From Blastococcus sp. TF02-8 (lineage in GTDB: Bacteria > Actinomycetota > Actinomycetes > Mycobacteriales > Geodermatophilaceae): a DNA stretch of 64,000 nucleotides. Below the pieces are notes generated by a model. That model searched no databases and had not been told where the DNA came from. It worked only from the letters and a program-made list of their open reading frames with translations. The position numbers were made by a program, and so were the translations under genes. Location of the stretch: the NCBI RefSeq assembly GCF_003319175.1, contig NZ_QOHK01000001.1, forward strand, positions 62,001 to 126,000, in the 5' to 3' direction. Each line of letters opens with the position of its first letter. The stretch's first letter is position 1. Shown here in pieces: positions 1 to 8,658 of this stretch.

Positions 1-89
1 CTGGTCGGCGCCGTGCGCGCGGGTCACCCGGGCGGGTGGGGGAGGGGCCGCATCCGGGCGTCGGCGGGCCCGGTGTCCCCGGACGCGTC

Positions 90-95
90 TAGGGT
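90..95 (+). promoter_or_regulatory. Putative -10 box (TAGGGT) of a leaderless transcript
   Basis: TAGGGT ends six bases before the GTG start of the GNAT gene, and no ribosome binding site lies between. A transcript starting at the start codon is inferred. Confidence 0.45.
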
Positions 96-101
96 TCTGG
101 C

Positions 102-914
102 GTGCCTTCCCGCCCGGGGCTGCTCGAGTGCATCGAGAGCTACTTCGCCGCCGCGCCGCTGCAGGACGCGCGGATCGAGCGCGCGGGCGCCCTCGACGTC
201 CCGCTCGCCGCCCCGGCCTGGCCCTACCCGGCGCGGCCGCGCCGCGACGGCGCCGGGGAGCCGGTCACCACCGAGGACGTGCGGACGGCGATCGCCCTGC
301 AGCGGGCGGCCGGGCTGCCCGCTGCACTGGAGTGGATCCCCGAGTGCTCCCCGGAGGTGTTCGCCGCCGCGCGCGCTGCCGGCATGCCGGTGGAGGAGCT
401 GCCGCTCCTCGTCGCGGACGACCCGGTGGACCTCGTCCTGCCGGCCGGGGTGCGGTTGTTCCTCGTGGGCGCCGACGACCCGGAGCTGCCCGAGTTCCAG
501 CGGGTCGCCGATGTCGCCTTCGCCCACCCCGGTGGCCGGGCCGACGTCCGCGAGGCGCCGCTGGACACCTCGCCGGAGGCGCAGGCACGCACCGCGGCCC
601 TGCAGGAGCGCATCGCCGACGGCCGCACGGTCATGATGGTCGCGATCGAGAACGGCCGCCCCGTGGCCGTCGGCTCCCACCAGCCGGTGGACCTCGGTGG
701 GACCGTCGTCAGCGAGATCGTCGGTGTGGCCACGCTGCCCCGGCTCCGTGCCCGGGGACTCGGGGCAGGCATCGCCTCGGCCCTGGTCGCGCACGCCCGG
801 GAGACAGCGGATCTGGTGTTCCTCGCCGCCGGTGACGACGACGTGGCCCGGGTCTACGAGCGGGTGGGCTTCGCGCGGCTGGCCACCACCTGCGTGGCCG
901 AACTGCCGGACTGA
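102..914 (+). CDS. GNAT family N-acetyltransferase
   Basis: The protein has 270 residues. The last 130 or so look like a GNAT fold: RARGLGAGIASALVAHA supplies the acetyl-CoA binding loop (R-x-x-G-x-G/A) and its helix, and ARVYERVGFARL is the usual closing element. The first 110 residues, containing LQRAAGLPAALEWIPE, are not recognised. The GTG start is chosen because a TAGGGT hexamer lies just upstream and no better start is in frame. The gene stands alone and converges on the PEBP-like gene across a shared hairpin. GNAT enzymes move an acetyl group from acetyl-CoA to an amine; the substrate cannot be told from the sequence. Confidence 0.85.
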   Translation: MPSRPGLLECIESYFAAAPLQDARIERAGALDVPLAAPAWPYPARPRRDGAGEPVTTEDVRTAIALQRAAGLPAALEWIPECSPEVFAAARAAGMPVEELPLLVADDPVDLVLPAGVRLFLVGADDPELPEFQRVADVAFAHPGGRADVREAPLDTSPEAQARTAALQERIADGRTVMMVAIENGRPVAVGSHQPVDLGGTVVSEIVGVATLPRLRARGLGAGIASALVAHARETADLVFLAAGDDDVARVYERVGFARLATTCVAELPD

Positions 915-946
915 CCGTCCTCCCCGGAGGTCCCGAGGAGGACGGT
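914..946. terminator. Bidirectional hairpin between convergent genes
   Basis: Positions 914-923 and 937-946 form a perfect 10-bp stem around a 13-base loop, exactly between two convergent genes. There is no T tract, so it is a terminator-like hairpin and the factor dependence is unknown. Confidence 0.6.
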
Positions 947-951
947 GCGGC

Positions 952-1497
952 TCAGCCCTCCTCGTAGGTGAGGACCAGGGTCGCCCGGGCGAGGGTGTGG
1001 AAGAACAGGTTGAAGCCGAGGACGGCCGGGGTGGTGTCGGCGTCGACGTCGAGCGCCTCGGTGTCCACCGCGTGGACCACCACGAAGTACCGGTGCGGGC
1101 CGTGCCCGGACGGGGGAGCGGCACCCACGTAGCCGGCGAAGCCCCCGTCGTTGCGCAGCTGCACGGCTCCTGCGGGGAGCGAGGGGGAGTCCTTGTCGCC
1201 GGCGCCGGAGGGGAGCTCGGTCACCGAGGCGGGGATGTTGGCGACCGCCCAGTGCCAGAAACCGCTGGCGGTGGGGGCGTCGGGGTCGTACACGGTGACG
1301 GCGAAGCTCTTCGTGCCCTCGGGGAAGCCCGACCACGACAGCTGCGGGGAGCGGTCCTCGCCGCCGGCACCCATGACACCGCTGACGTGCGGCGCCGGCA
1401 TGACCTGCCCGTCGGCGACATCGGTGCTCGTGAGGGTGAACCCGGGCACCTGGGGCAGGAAGTCGTACGGGTTCGGTGGGGTGGGCCGGTCGGCCAT
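952..1497 (-). CDS. YbhB/YbcL family Raf kinase inhibitor-like protein (PEBP fold)
   Basis: The protein has 181 residues. PEBP family hallmarks are present in order: [26 protein letters not shown] near the N-terminus (written here only as the DPDAP ligand-pocket signature), [10 protein letters not shown], and the [13 protein letters not shown] segment with the G-x-H-R motif. Bacterial members are small cytoplasmic proteins with poorly known ligands. The ATG at 1497 is preferred over an open frame reaching 1572, because GGAGAGG lies about seven bases upstream and the extension is low-complexity. It ends at the hairpin shared with the convergent GNAT gene. No operon partner is seen. Confidence 0.88.
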   Translation of the reverse strand: MADRPTPPNPYDFLPQVPGFTLTSTDVADGQVMPAPHVSGVMGAGGEDRSPQLSWSGFPEGTKSFAVTVYDPDAPTASGFWHWAVANIPASVTELPSGAGDKDSPSLPAGAVQLRNDGGFAGYVGAAPPSGHGPHRYFVVVHAVDTEALDVDADTTPAVLGFNLFFHTLARATLVLTYEEG

Positions 1498-1637
1498 GGG
1501 TGGTCCTCTCCCTCGCTGGTCGCTGGACGGCGCGTCGGTTGCGGCCGTCCCCCGAGCGACCCTAGGCAGCACGCGGGGGAGTCGCCCGTCGGCGTCGGGA
1601 GCGGGGACTCCGACACGTGCTCGTCACTCTCCGGCGG

Positions 1638-1643
1638 TAGCGT
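1638..1643 (+). promoter_or_regulatory. Putative -10 box (TAGCGT) of the HAD-GH65 operon
   Basis: TAGCGT lies seven bases before the GTG start of the HAD gene, with no clear ribosome binding site between. It fits leaderless transcription. Confidence 0.4.
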
Positions 1644-1650
1644 CGCGGCC

Positions 1651-2394
1651 GTGCCCACACCCCGAGCGGTCGGTCTGCCGGAAGGGGTCCGCGCCTGCCT
1701 GTTCGACCTCGACGGCGTGCTGACCCGGACCGCGACCGTGCACATGGCGGCCTGGAAGCGCACCTTCGACGAGTTCCTCCGCTCCCGCGACCCGGCGGCC
1801 GCCGAGTTCACGCAGCAGGACTACAACCGCTACGTGGACGGCAAGCCGCGGGCCGACGGGGTGCGCGACTTCCTCGCCTCGCGGGGGATCGTGCTGCCGG
1901 AGGGCTCAGCGGGCGACGCCCCCGACGCGGCGACGGTGCAGGGCGTGGCCTCCCGCAAGAACGAGCTCGTCCTGCGCGAGCTCGACGAGCACGGCGTGGA
2001 GGTCTACGAGCACTCGATGAGCTACCTGCGGGCCGTCAGGGAGGCGGGCCTGGCCACCGCGGTGGTGACGGCGTCGGCCAACGGGGAGCAGGTGGTCGCT
2101 GCGGGCGGTTTCGCCGACCTGATCGACACCCGGGTCGACGGCGTGGTCGCCGCCCGGGAGGGTCTGCGCGGAAAGCCGGCGCCGGACACCTTCCTGGCCG
2201 GCGCGCAGGCGCTCGGAGTGCCACCGCAGGAGGCCGTGGTCTTCGAGGACGCCCAGGCCGGCGTGGCGGCGGGGCGGGCGGGCGGCTTCGCCTTCGTCGT
2301 GGGCGTGGACCGGGTCGACCAGGCGGACGCGCTCCGGGAGGCGGGGGCCGACGTCGTCGTCACCGAGCTCGACCAGCTGCTGAGCGCCTCGTGA
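1651..2394 (+). CDS. HAD superfamily hydrolase, beta-phosphoglucomutase type
   Basis: The protein has 247 residues. HAD motif I is CLFDLDGVLTR, with the two aspartates spaced DxD. The cap follows at about residues 30-100, motif II is VVTASANGE, motif III includes the lysine in GLRGKPAPD, and motif IV is VVFEDAQAGVAAG. This matches beta-phosphoglucomutase, which interconverts beta-glucose 1-phosphate and glucose 6-phosphate. The start is the GTG at 1651, in frame and just after a TAGCGT box. The stop overlaps the GTG of the GH65 phosphorylase by four bases (GTGA). That enzyme would release beta-glucose 1-phosphate, so the two likely form one pathway. The pair resembles M. tuberculosis Rv3400-Rv3401, from memory. 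Confidence 0.9.
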   Translation: MPTPRAVGLPEGVRACLFDLDGVLTRTATVHMAAWKRTFDEFLRSRDPAAAEFTQQDYNRYVDGKPRADGVRDFLASRGIVLPEGSAGDAPDAATVQGVASRKNELVLRELDEHGVEVYEHSMSYLRAVREAGLATAVVTASANGEQVVAAGGFADLIDTRVDGVVAAREGLRGKPAPDTFLAGAQALGVPPQEAVVFEDAQAGVAAGRAGGFAFVVGVDRVDQADALREAGADVVVTELDQLLSAS

Positions 2395-4754
2395 GCGAGG
2401 GGCGCGCGGTCTTCCCGATCGAGCCCTGGGCGCTGACCGAGGTGGGGCTGGACCGCGGGGCGCTCGGTGCGCACGAGTCGGTCTTCGCGCTCGCCAACGG
2501 GCACATCGGCATGCGCGGCTCCTTCGAGGAGGGGGAGCCCGTCGCGGTGCCGGGCACCTACCTCAACGGCTTCTTCGAGGAACGCCCCCTGCCCTACGCC
2601 GAGGTCGGCTTCGGCTTCCCCGAGATGGGCCAGACGGTCGTCAACGTCACCGACGGCAAGCTCATCCGCCTGTTGGTCAACGACTCACCGCTGGACCTCA
2701 CCTACGGGGAGATCATCGACCACCAGCGGACGCTGGACCTCAAGGCCGGCGTGCTCCGCCGCTCGACGGAATGGCGCTCACCCGGTGGCCGGACCGTGCG
2801 GGTGAGCAGCACCCGCCTGGTCTCGCTCGTGCGGCGCTCGATCGCCGCGATCGAGTACAGGGTCGAGCTCGTCGACGACCTCGGCGACCTGTACGTGGCG
2901 CTGCAGTCGGACCTGCTGGCCAACGAGGACGGCCAGGCCTCCGAGGACGACGACCCCCGGGCCGCCGCGGCGCTCGCCTCACCGCTGCAGTGCGAGCTCG
3001 CCGCCGCCCGGGGCCGGCGTGCGGTGCTGGTGCACCACACCAAGCAGAGCAAGCTGCGGGTGGCCGCCGGTATGGAGCACGTCATCGAGATCCCGGACAG
3101 CTGTACCGAGGACGTCGAGGCCGTCGGTGACCTGGCCCGCTACACGCTGGCGGCGCGCATCCCGCCCGGCGGCTCGCTCACGCTGGTGAAGTTTCTCGCC
3201 TACGGCTGGTCCTCCCGGCGCTCGGCACCGGCGCTGCGCGACCAGGTGGAGGCCGCGCTGGCCACCGCGCGCCTGGCCGGCTTCGAGCGGCTGCTGCGCG
3301 AGCAGCGGGAGCTGCTGGCCCAGCACTGGGACGAGGCCGACGTCGAGATCGAGGGTGACGACGAGCTGCAGCAGGCCGTGCGCGTGGGCATGTTCCACGT
3401 CCTGCAGGCGGGGCTGCGTGGTGAGCGGCAGGCCATCCCGGCCAAGGGCCTGACCGGTCCCGGCTACGACGGGCACACCTTCTGGGACACCGAGACCTAC
3501 GTGCTCCCGGTCCTGACCTACACCGCTCCGAACGCCGCGCGCGACGCGCTGATCTGGCGGCACTCCACGCTGGGCCTGGCCCGGGAGCGCGCGGTCGTCC
3601 TGGGGCTGCGCGGAGCCGCGTTCCCGTGGCGGACCATCCGCGGCGAGGAGACCTCCGGGTACTGGCCGGCCGGCACGGCGGCCTTCCACATCAACGCCGA
3701 CATCGCCGACGCCGTCGTCCGCTACCACTCCGCGACGCTCGACGAGGCCTTCGACCGGGACTACGGCGCCGAGCTGCTGATCGAGACCGCCCGCCTGTGG
3801 GCCTCGCTGGGGCACTTCGACACCGAGCACGGGTTCCGCATCGACGGCGTCACCGGGCCGGACGAGTACACCGCCGTCGTCGACAACAACGTCTACACCA
3901 ACCTCATGGCGCAGCGGAACCTGCGCGAGGCGGCCGCGGCGGTGGGCCGGCAGCCGGACGTCGCCGCCCGCCTGGAGGTCACCGACGACGAGGTCGAGGC
4001 GTGGCTCCGGGCCGCCTCGCTGATGGCGGTGCCCTACGACACCCAGCGCGGTGTGCACATGCAGTCCGACGGCTTCACGCACCACGAGGAGTGGGACTTC
4101 GCCACCACGCCGCGCTCGAAGTACCCGCTGCTGCTGCACTACCCCTACTTCGACATCTACCGGAAGCAGGTGGTGAAGCAGGCGGACCTGGTGATGGCGC
4201 TGCACCTCCGTGGCGACGCCTTCACCCTCGAGGAGAAGATCGCCGACTTCGCCTACTACGAGCCCCGCACCACGCGGGACTCCTCGCTGTCGGCGACGCA
4301 GCAGGCGGTCGTCGCCGCGGAGACCGGGCACCTGGAACTGGCGCACCAGTACTGGGCCGAGGCAGCGCTGACCGACATCCAGAACCTGCACCACAACTCG
4401 GGGCACGGGCTGCACATCGCCTCGCTGGCCGGCGGGTGGACCGTGGCCGTCGCCGGCTTCGGGGGCCTGCGGGACCACGGTGGCGAGCTCTCCTTCGCAC
4501 CGCGGCTGCCCGACCGGATCACCAGGCTCCGCTTCCGCGTCGTCTACCGGGGGCGCAAGCTGACCGTCACCGTCGAGCCGGACCGAGCGACCTACCGGCT
4601 GGTCGACGGCGAGCCGCTGGCCATCCGTCACCACGGCCGGCAGGTGACCGTCGACCACGCCGACCTCGTGCTGGAGCTACCGCCGGCTCCCGAGGTGGCG
4701 CCGGTGACCCAGCCGGTGGGTCGCGAACCGTGTCGCCGCTCCCGGATCCGCTAG
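2391..4754 (+). CDS. Glycoside hydrolase family 65 phosphorylase (trehalose/maltose/kojibiose type)
   Basis: The protein has 787 residues, usual for GH65 disaccharide phosphorylases. The N-terminal beta-sandwich (about 1-270) has ANGHIGMRGSFEEG. The (alpha/alpha)6 barrel has GYDGHTFWDTETYVLP, and the catalytic acid is the Glu in GVTGPDEYTAVVDNN at about residue 490. The phosphate-site region includes LHHNSGHGLHIASLAGGW near the C-terminus. These enzymes cleave an alpha-linked disaccharide with phosphate to give beta-glucose 1-phosphate, which the overlapping upstream mutase can use. The exact disaccharide cannot be assigned by eye; trehalose, maltose and kojibiose are all possible. No signal peptide is seen, so it is cytoplasmic. 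Confidence 0.92.
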   Translation: MSEGRAVFPIEPWALTEVGLDRGALGAHESVFALANGHIGMRGSFEEGEPVAVPGTYLNGFFEERPLPYAEVGFGFPEMGQTVVNVTDGKLIRLLVNDSPLDLTYGEIIDHQRTLDLKAGVLRRSTEWRSPGGRTVRVSSTRLVSLVRRSIAAIEYRVELVDDLGDLYVALQSDLLANEDGQASEDDDPRAAAALASPLQCELAAARGRRAVLVHHTKQSKLRVAAGMEHVIEIPDSCTEDVEAVGDLARYTLAARIPPGGSLTLVKFLAYGWSSRRSAPALRDQVEAALATARLAGFERLLREQRELLAQHWDEADVEIEGDDELQQAVRVGMFHVLQAGLRGERQAIPAKGLTGPGYDGHTFWDTETYVLPVLTYTAPNAARDALIWRHSTLGLARERAVVLGLRGAAFPWRTIRGEETSGYWPAGTAAFHINADIADAVVRYHSATLDEAFDRDYGAELLIETARLWASLGHFDTEHGFRIDGVTGPDEYTAVVDNNVYTNLMAQRNLREAAAAVGRQPDVAARLEVTDDEVEAWLRAASLMAVPYDTQRGVHMQSDGFTHHEEWDFATTPRSKYPLLLHYPYFDIYRKQVVKQADLVMALHLRGDAFTLEEKIADFAYYEPRTTRDSSLSATQQAVVAAETGHLELAHQYWAEAALTDIQNLHHNSGHGLHIASLAGGWTVAVAGFGGLRDHGGELSFAPRLPDRITRLRFRVVYRGRKLTVTVEPDRATYRLVDGEPLAIRHHGRQVTVDHADLVLELPPAPEVAPVTQPVGREPCRRSRIR

Positions 4755-4820
4755 TTCGCTCCTGCCGCGGCGGGCGGTCACGCCCTCGGTTCGACCGTTA
4801 TCCCCAACACCGAGCCGGCG

Positions 4821-5537
4821 TCAGCCGGCGGTCCGGTCGAGCAGCCAGGTCGCGCCCAGAACAAGCGCGCCGACGTCGACGACCAGGAAGACCCCGACCC
4901 AGACGACGGCGGGAAGCGGGGTCAGGCGGGCCAACTGGTCGGCGTCGGAGTCCGGCGCCGACCGACGTCGCCGGGCGGTCTGCAGCTCCAGCACGGCACG
5001 CGGAGCGGCGAGCAGGAGGAACCAGGTCGCGAGAGCGGCGAAGGCGACCTGGCCGCCCGGGGGCAGCCACCAGGTCGCGGCGAAGACGATGCCGCCGGTG
5101 ACGAGCACCGACCACAGGCCGAACCAGTTGCGGATCTGCACCAGGAGCAGCGCCAGGAGCACCAGCAGCGCCCAGAGCAGGCCGGCCGCGTGGCCGGCGG
5201 CCAGGAGGGCCGCGGCACCCAGGCCGAAGAGAGCCGGCCCGGTGTAGCCGGCCGCGCAGGTGAGCACCATTCCCGGGCCCGTCGGGCGTCCGGCGGAGAC
5301 GGTCAGTCCCGAGGTGTCGGAGTGCAGCCGGATGCCGGCCAGCCGCCGCCCGGCGGCGAGCGCCACCAGGCCGTGCGCGCCCTCGTGGGCGATGGTGACG
5401 ACGTTGCGCGCCGGCCGCCAGAGGGTGGGGGAGAGGACCAGCACCGCGGCCACCGCGGCGGCGCCGAGGAGGACGGTCGGCGAGGGGTCGGGCACGGTTG
5501 CCGTGACGCGGGCCCAGAACGCGTCGACGGCCTCCAC
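4821..5537 (-). CDS. M50 family (M50B-like) membrane protein
   Basis: The protein has 238 residues. It carries an HExxH zinc motif (IAHEGAHG, about residues 49-56) beside a hydrophobic segment and at least four to six further membrane helices, including the run LLWALLVLLALLLV. This is the layout of the M50B peptidase-like family common in actinobacteria. Members cut inside the membrane or are inactive relatives, and no partner gene shows a substrate. The distal metal-ligand motif of site-2 proteases is not obvious to me, so activity is uncertain. It is transcribed alone, convergent with the GH65 operon. Confidence 0.8.
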   Translation of the reverse strand: MEAVDAFWARVTATVPDPSPTVLLGAAAVAAVLVLSPTLWRPARNVVTIAHEGAHGLVALAAGRRLAGIRLHSDTSGLTVSAGRPTGPGMVLTCAAGYTGPALFGLGAAALLAAGHAAGLLWALLVLLALLLVQIRNWFGLWSVLVTGGIVFAATWWLPPGGQVAFAALATWFLLLAAPRAVLELQTARRRRSAPDSDADQLARLTPLPAVVWVGVFLVVDVGALVLGATWLLDRTAG

Positions 5538-5660
5538 GCCCGGCAGTCAACCGCACCGACCCGGAAGGCCCGGGGGAGCGGCGCCCGTGTCGCCCGGGGA
5601 GAGGCGGCTCACACCGGTCGGGGTGACGCGCGAACGCCGAACAGACCGGATGCTGGTGCC

Positions 5661-6257
5661 ATGACGACGTCCTCCACCCTCACCCGGGACGACCTCCCGG
5701 TGACGGTGTCCTTCACGCGTCGCGCCGACCCGGCGCACACGCGCGAGATGACGGCCTGGATCCGGGCCGGTCTCAGCATGGCGGAAAGCTTCCCCGGCTT
5801 CCTCGGGGGTGGCTGGGTCCGTTCGCGTCGCGACGCCGACGAGTGGCACATGCTGGCCCGTTTCGCCGACCAGACGGCGCTGGCCGGCTGGGAGGCGTCG
5901 GCGGAGCGCCAGTGGTGGCTGCGGTCGGCCCAGGGGCTGGCCGAGGTCACCCGCAGCGAGCGCCGCACCGGCATCGAGGGGTGGTTCGACTCCCCGGTCG
6001 CGGAGGAGGTCGAGACCGCGCCGGCGGCGGCCGCCCCGCCGCGCTGGAAGCAGGCGATGACGATCTGGCTGGTGTTCTTCCCGGTGAACCTGCTGGCCAC
6101 CGTCACCCTCGGAGCCCTGCTCAGCGACCTGCACGTCGTCCTGCGCGTGCTCGTGATGACCGCGGTGCTCACGCCAGTCATGGCCTACGTGATGCTGCCG
6201 TGGATCACCGCGCGGCTGCAGTGGTGGCTGCAGGGCCGGTCCTGGCGGGAGCGCTGA
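5661..6257 (+). CDS. Antibiotic biosynthesis monooxygenase-like protein with membrane anchor
   Basis: The protein has 198 residues. The N-terminal 110 residues look like a ferredoxin-like ABM domain: VTVSFTRRADPAHTREMTAWIRA, then a central WHMLARFADQTALAGWEAS, typical of the quinol/heme-degrading monooxygenase-like family. Two hydrophobic helices follow (about 133-155 and 160-180), then a basic tail. This ABM plus two-TM arrangement is often found as a small membrane protein of unknown role. The ATG at 5661 gives the clean domain start. It is flanked by a divergent M50-like gene and followed by a membrane protein gene with its own promoter-like box. Confidence 0.75.
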   Translation: MTTSSTLTRDDLPVTVSFTRRADPAHTREMTAWIRAGLSMAESFPGFLGGGWVRSRRDADEWHMLARFADQTALAGWEASAERQWWLRSAQGLAEVTRSERRTGIEGWFDSPVAEEVETAPAAAAPPRWKQAMTIWLVFFPVNLLATVTLGALLSDLHVVLRVLVMTAVLTPVMAYVMLPWITARLQWWLQGRSWRER

Positions 6258-6309
6258 CGGCCGCGCTCCACACCGTGCCGAGTGCCGCGACACTGTGATC
6301 CCGTCCCTT

Positions 6310-6315
6310 TACCCT
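6310..6315 (+). promoter_or_regulatory. Putative -10 box (TACCCT)
   Basis: TACCCT lies seven bases before the ATG of the pentapeptide-repeat membrane protein, consistent with a leaderless start. Confidence 0.35.
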
Positions 6316-6322
6316 CAGTGAC

Positions 6323-7636
6323 ATGATCGATCGCGTCCGCAGTCGCGTCCGTCGCTGGTTCTACGAGGACGCCGACGAGGTCTCGTCCGGACGGCACGCG
6401 CCGTCGATGCCGCGGATGCTCCCGCTCCTCGGTGTCGTAGCTGTCGGCGGAACGGTCGTCGTGTGGCTGGTCTTCGTCGGTCTCGCCCGCCTCAAGGGCG
6501 CGCACATCGAGTGGTGGTGGGCCGAGCCCGGCGACCTGCGGGACGAGGAGCTCTTCGACCTCACGCGCAGCACCGCGACCCTGGTGGCCCTGCTGGGCGG
6601 GTTGTTCGCGATCGTCTACGCCTACCGGAAGCAGCGTTTCGAGGAGGCGGCCGGGCGGCGGGCCGACGAGGAGAACGTGCGCGAGCGGGACCAGGCGCTG
6701 GCCGAGCGCTACCAGGAGGCGGCCGCGCAGCTCGGTCACGCGAACGCGGCCGTCCGGTTGGCCGGCGTCCACGCCATGAGCCGGCTGGCGGACTCCTGGA
6801 GCGACCAGCGCCAGACCTGCGTCGACGTCCTGTGCGCCTATGTGCGCATGCCTTCCCCGCCCAACGGCGATGCGGCCGGCGACGAGGGGGGAAGGGCGGC
6901 GGAGCACGAAGTTCGGCACTCGGTGTTCCAGGCCATCCGTGAGCACCTGCAGCCCGACATCGATCCGCACTCGTCGTGGTCGGCGCTGCGGTTCGACTTC
7001 AGTGGCGCGACACTCGACGACCTCGATCTGACAGGTGCGCACTTCCACTCCGAACCGCGGTTCGTGGGCACGCACTTCCGGGGGGCGTGCACGCTCACCG
7101 ACGCCAGCTTCCGTCACGGCGCCAACTTCACGCGTGCCCGGTTCGAGTACTTCGCGGCGCACCGCGTCCGCGTGCTCGACGGTGCGCTCAAGCTGTCGCT
7201 GGTCTCGATCGGGCGGGAGGGTCACTGGAGCTTCGCTCGGGTGGCTGTCCCCGCGCAGGTCGTCGCATGGGCTGCGACGGTGGACGCAGAAGGGAACTTC
7301 TCCTTGGGCGTGGCCGAGCGAACCGACGATGCGGACGGAGCGGTGCCGGTGACGTGCAACGACGTGATCGTCGGAGCGGCCGCCACGGCGCGGATCTACT
7401 GCGTGGCCGAGCCGCAACAGCGCGCCGTCCACACGGCTCCGGTCACCGCGACGGGCTGGCAGGTCGCCGGCGCCGCGATCATCGACCGTCGCCTCTGGGA
7501 CGCGGAGCTCGTCGAGTGGAAACCCGCGTCCGTCAGCGGCACGGCGCTCCTGGAAGCCGTCTCCCTGCCTGCGGACATCTTCGGCAACACCGGCTGGGAC
7601 TCCCCGGCGAACGAGGAGATCCCAGCGCGAGCATGA
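6323..7636 (+). CDS. Membrane-anchored protein with pentapeptide-like repeats
   Basis: The protein has 437 residues. Two membrane helices lie at about 32-54 and 87-106 (LLPLLGVVAVGGTVVVWLVF and LVALLGGLFAIVYAYR). A charged helical region follows (KQRFEEAAGRRADEENVRERD), then an HEAT-like stretch AAVRLAGVHAMSRLADSW. Around residues 225-280 there are pentapeptide-style A(D/N)LxX repeats, for example LDDLDLTGAHFHS, FVGTHFRGACTL, DASFRHGANFTRARF. The last 150 residues are not recognised. Similar proteins are common in actinobacteria and have no agreed function. The gene is monocistronic and converges on a small ORF seven bases away. Confidence 0.8.
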   Translation: MIDRVRSRVRRWFYEDADEVSSGRHAPSMPRMLPLLGVVAVGGTVVVWLVFVGLARLKGAHIEWWWAEPGDLRDEELFDLTRSTATLVALLGGLFAIVYAYRKQRFEEAAGRRADEENVRERDQALAERYQEAAAQLGHANAAVRLAGVHAMSRLADSWSDQRQTCVDVLCAYVRMPSPPNGDAAGDEGGRAAEHEVRHSVFQAIREHLQPDIDPHSSWSALRFDFSGATLDDLDLTGAHFHSEPRFVGTHFRGACTLTDASFRHGANFTRARFEYFAAHRVRVLDGALKLSLVSIGREGHWSFARVAVPAQVVAWAATVDAEGNFSLGVAERTDDADGAVPVTCNDVIVGAAATARIYCVAEPQQRAVHTAPVTATGWQVAGAAIIDRRLWDAELVEWKPASVSGTALLEAVSLPADIFGNTGWDSPANEEIPARA

Positions 7637-7642
7637 GGCGGA

Positions 7643-7831
7643 TCAGTTGCCTGGCTTGACCGCTTTGCCGCGCTGCTGGTCAGCCTCGTCGGCCTCGTAC
7701 GCGCCAGGGATCGCCTGGGCGGAGCCGTCGTCGCCGGGGGAGTGAGGGCGGTCGGTCAGGTCGTCGGGACCGGGGGAGGGCGTGCCGCCCGGCTCGTCCC
7801 TCTCGTCGGTGTCGGGGCGCTGCTCCGTCAT
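7643..7831 (-). CDS. Small acidic hypothetical protein
   Basis: The protein has 62 residues, hydrophilic and acidic, rich in Asp, Glu, Pro and Gly, with no membrane segment and no recognised domain; it looks disordered. It is kept as a real gene because a strong GAGGAGG ribosome binding site lies four bases before the ATG, and because the frame fills the space between two other genes. The function is unknown. Confidence 0.6.
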   Translation of the reverse strand: MTEQRPDTDERDEPGGTPSPGPDDLTDRPHSPGDDGSAQAIPGAYEADEADQQRGKAVKPGN

Positions 7832-7972
7832 CGGTCCTCCTCGATCATCGCTTCGTCGTATGCCCGCTACCCGCGGACCCGCGGTGGAACCGGCGAACTG
7901 CGCACAGTCACTGCGTCAGGTGGAAGCGATCGCCGTCGGCGGTCTCGACGCGGGGGGGAGGAGTGACAAAAC

Positions 7973-8557
7973 TCAGCGGTCGGCCCGGGTGAAGAGCCAC
8001 CGGGCGAAGGCGGCGTCGTCCTCGAGCTCGGTCCGCCACCGGACGGAGAGCCGGAACGAGCCCGGCGGGACGACGAGCAGCGGGCTCCCGTCGTCCGGAT
8101 CCGCGTCGTCCGTCGTCGGCGTCGGGCCGGGGGACTCCGGCATCAGCAGCGCACCGTTCTCGCCGGTGCCGTCCAGTGCCGCACTCACGAACGCCAGCCG
8201 GCCGCTGGGCACGGCGACGCCGTCGGCGAGCTGCTCATCGGCGGCGGAGAACCGCAGGGCCAGATCGAGCGTCCCGCGGTAGTCGCCCGCGTTCGCCTGG
8301 ACGACGGCGATGCTGCCGTCGTCGCCCCGGAAGACCTCCAGCCAGCCCTCGTCGCCGATCTCCGGGTCGGTGAGCACCACAGCGGCCCGGCCGGCGCCCA
8401 CGGGGATGCTGGTGAGCTCGTAGTCCAGGTCGGGCACGAGTGCCTCGTAGGCCTCGTCGGACATGCCACGCCAGTGCGGGAGGAGTTCCTCGTCGACGGC
8501 CAGGAAGGGCTCACCGTTGGTCCAGAAGCGGCCGACGTGCGTCCAGGCGACAGGCAT
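7973..8557 (-). CDS. Hypothetical cytoplasmic protein
   Basis: The protein has 194 residues and no signal peptide, membrane helix or recognised catalytic motif. Visible segments include MPVAWTHVGRFWTNGEPFLAV at the N-terminus (only the WTHVGRFWTNGEP core is distinctive), IPVGAGRAAVVLTDPEIGDEG in the middle, and an acidic linker PTTDDADPDDGSP before a last beta-rich part, PPGSFRLSVRWR. The composition suggests a compact beta-sandwich. A distant relation to immunity-type proteins is possible but I cannot support it. It is the last gene before the dif-containing gap. Confidence 0.6.
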   Translation of the reverse strand: MPVAWTHVGRFWTNGEPFLAVDEELLPHWRGMSDEAYEALVPDLDYELTSIPVGAGRAAVVLTDPEIGDEGWLEVFRGDDGSIAVVQANAGDYRGTLDLALRFSAADEQLADGVAVPSGRLAFVSAALDGTGENGALLMPESPGPTPTTDDADPDDGSPLLVVPPGSFRLSVRWRTELEDDAAFARWLFTRADR

Positions 8558-8630
8558 GCGGTCAGTCTCCTCGGTCGTCGAGCGGCGTGGCGGAGCGGCA
8601 GGAGGCCCCGTTCGCAGACCGTCTCGGAGC

Positions 8631-8658
8631 AGTTGACATAACGTCGATTATCGGCGTT
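8631..8658 (-). other. dif: Putative dif site (XerC/XerD chromosome dimer resolution)
   Basis: Read on the minus strand, the 28 bases split into an XerC-type arm AACGCCGATAA, a 6-base centre TCGACG and an XerD-type arm TTATGTCAACT. From memory the actinobacterial dif consensus contains CCGATAAT, then a variable centre, then ACATTATGTCAAGT. Here CCGATAAT and TTATGTCAA are exact. The two arms form an imperfect palindrome, as expected for XerCD sites. It lies in a gene-free stretch, and the neighbouring proteasome/metH block is, as I recall, near the terminus in M. tuberculosis too. Confidence 0.8.

Noticed and set aside
24-1124. A 366-codon minus-strand frame across the first two genes
   Set aside because: It covers the GNAT gene antisense and part of the PEBP-like gene out of frame, with no recognisable domain.
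4783-4800. GGTTCGACC-like sequence resembling a tRNA T-arm
   Set aside because: No acceptor stem or anticodon arm can be built around it. No tRNA or rRNA gene was found anywhere in the window.
8633-8638. TTGACA as a -35 promoter box
   Set aside because: It falls within the XerD arm of the dif-like site, and no -10 box lies at a suitable distance.
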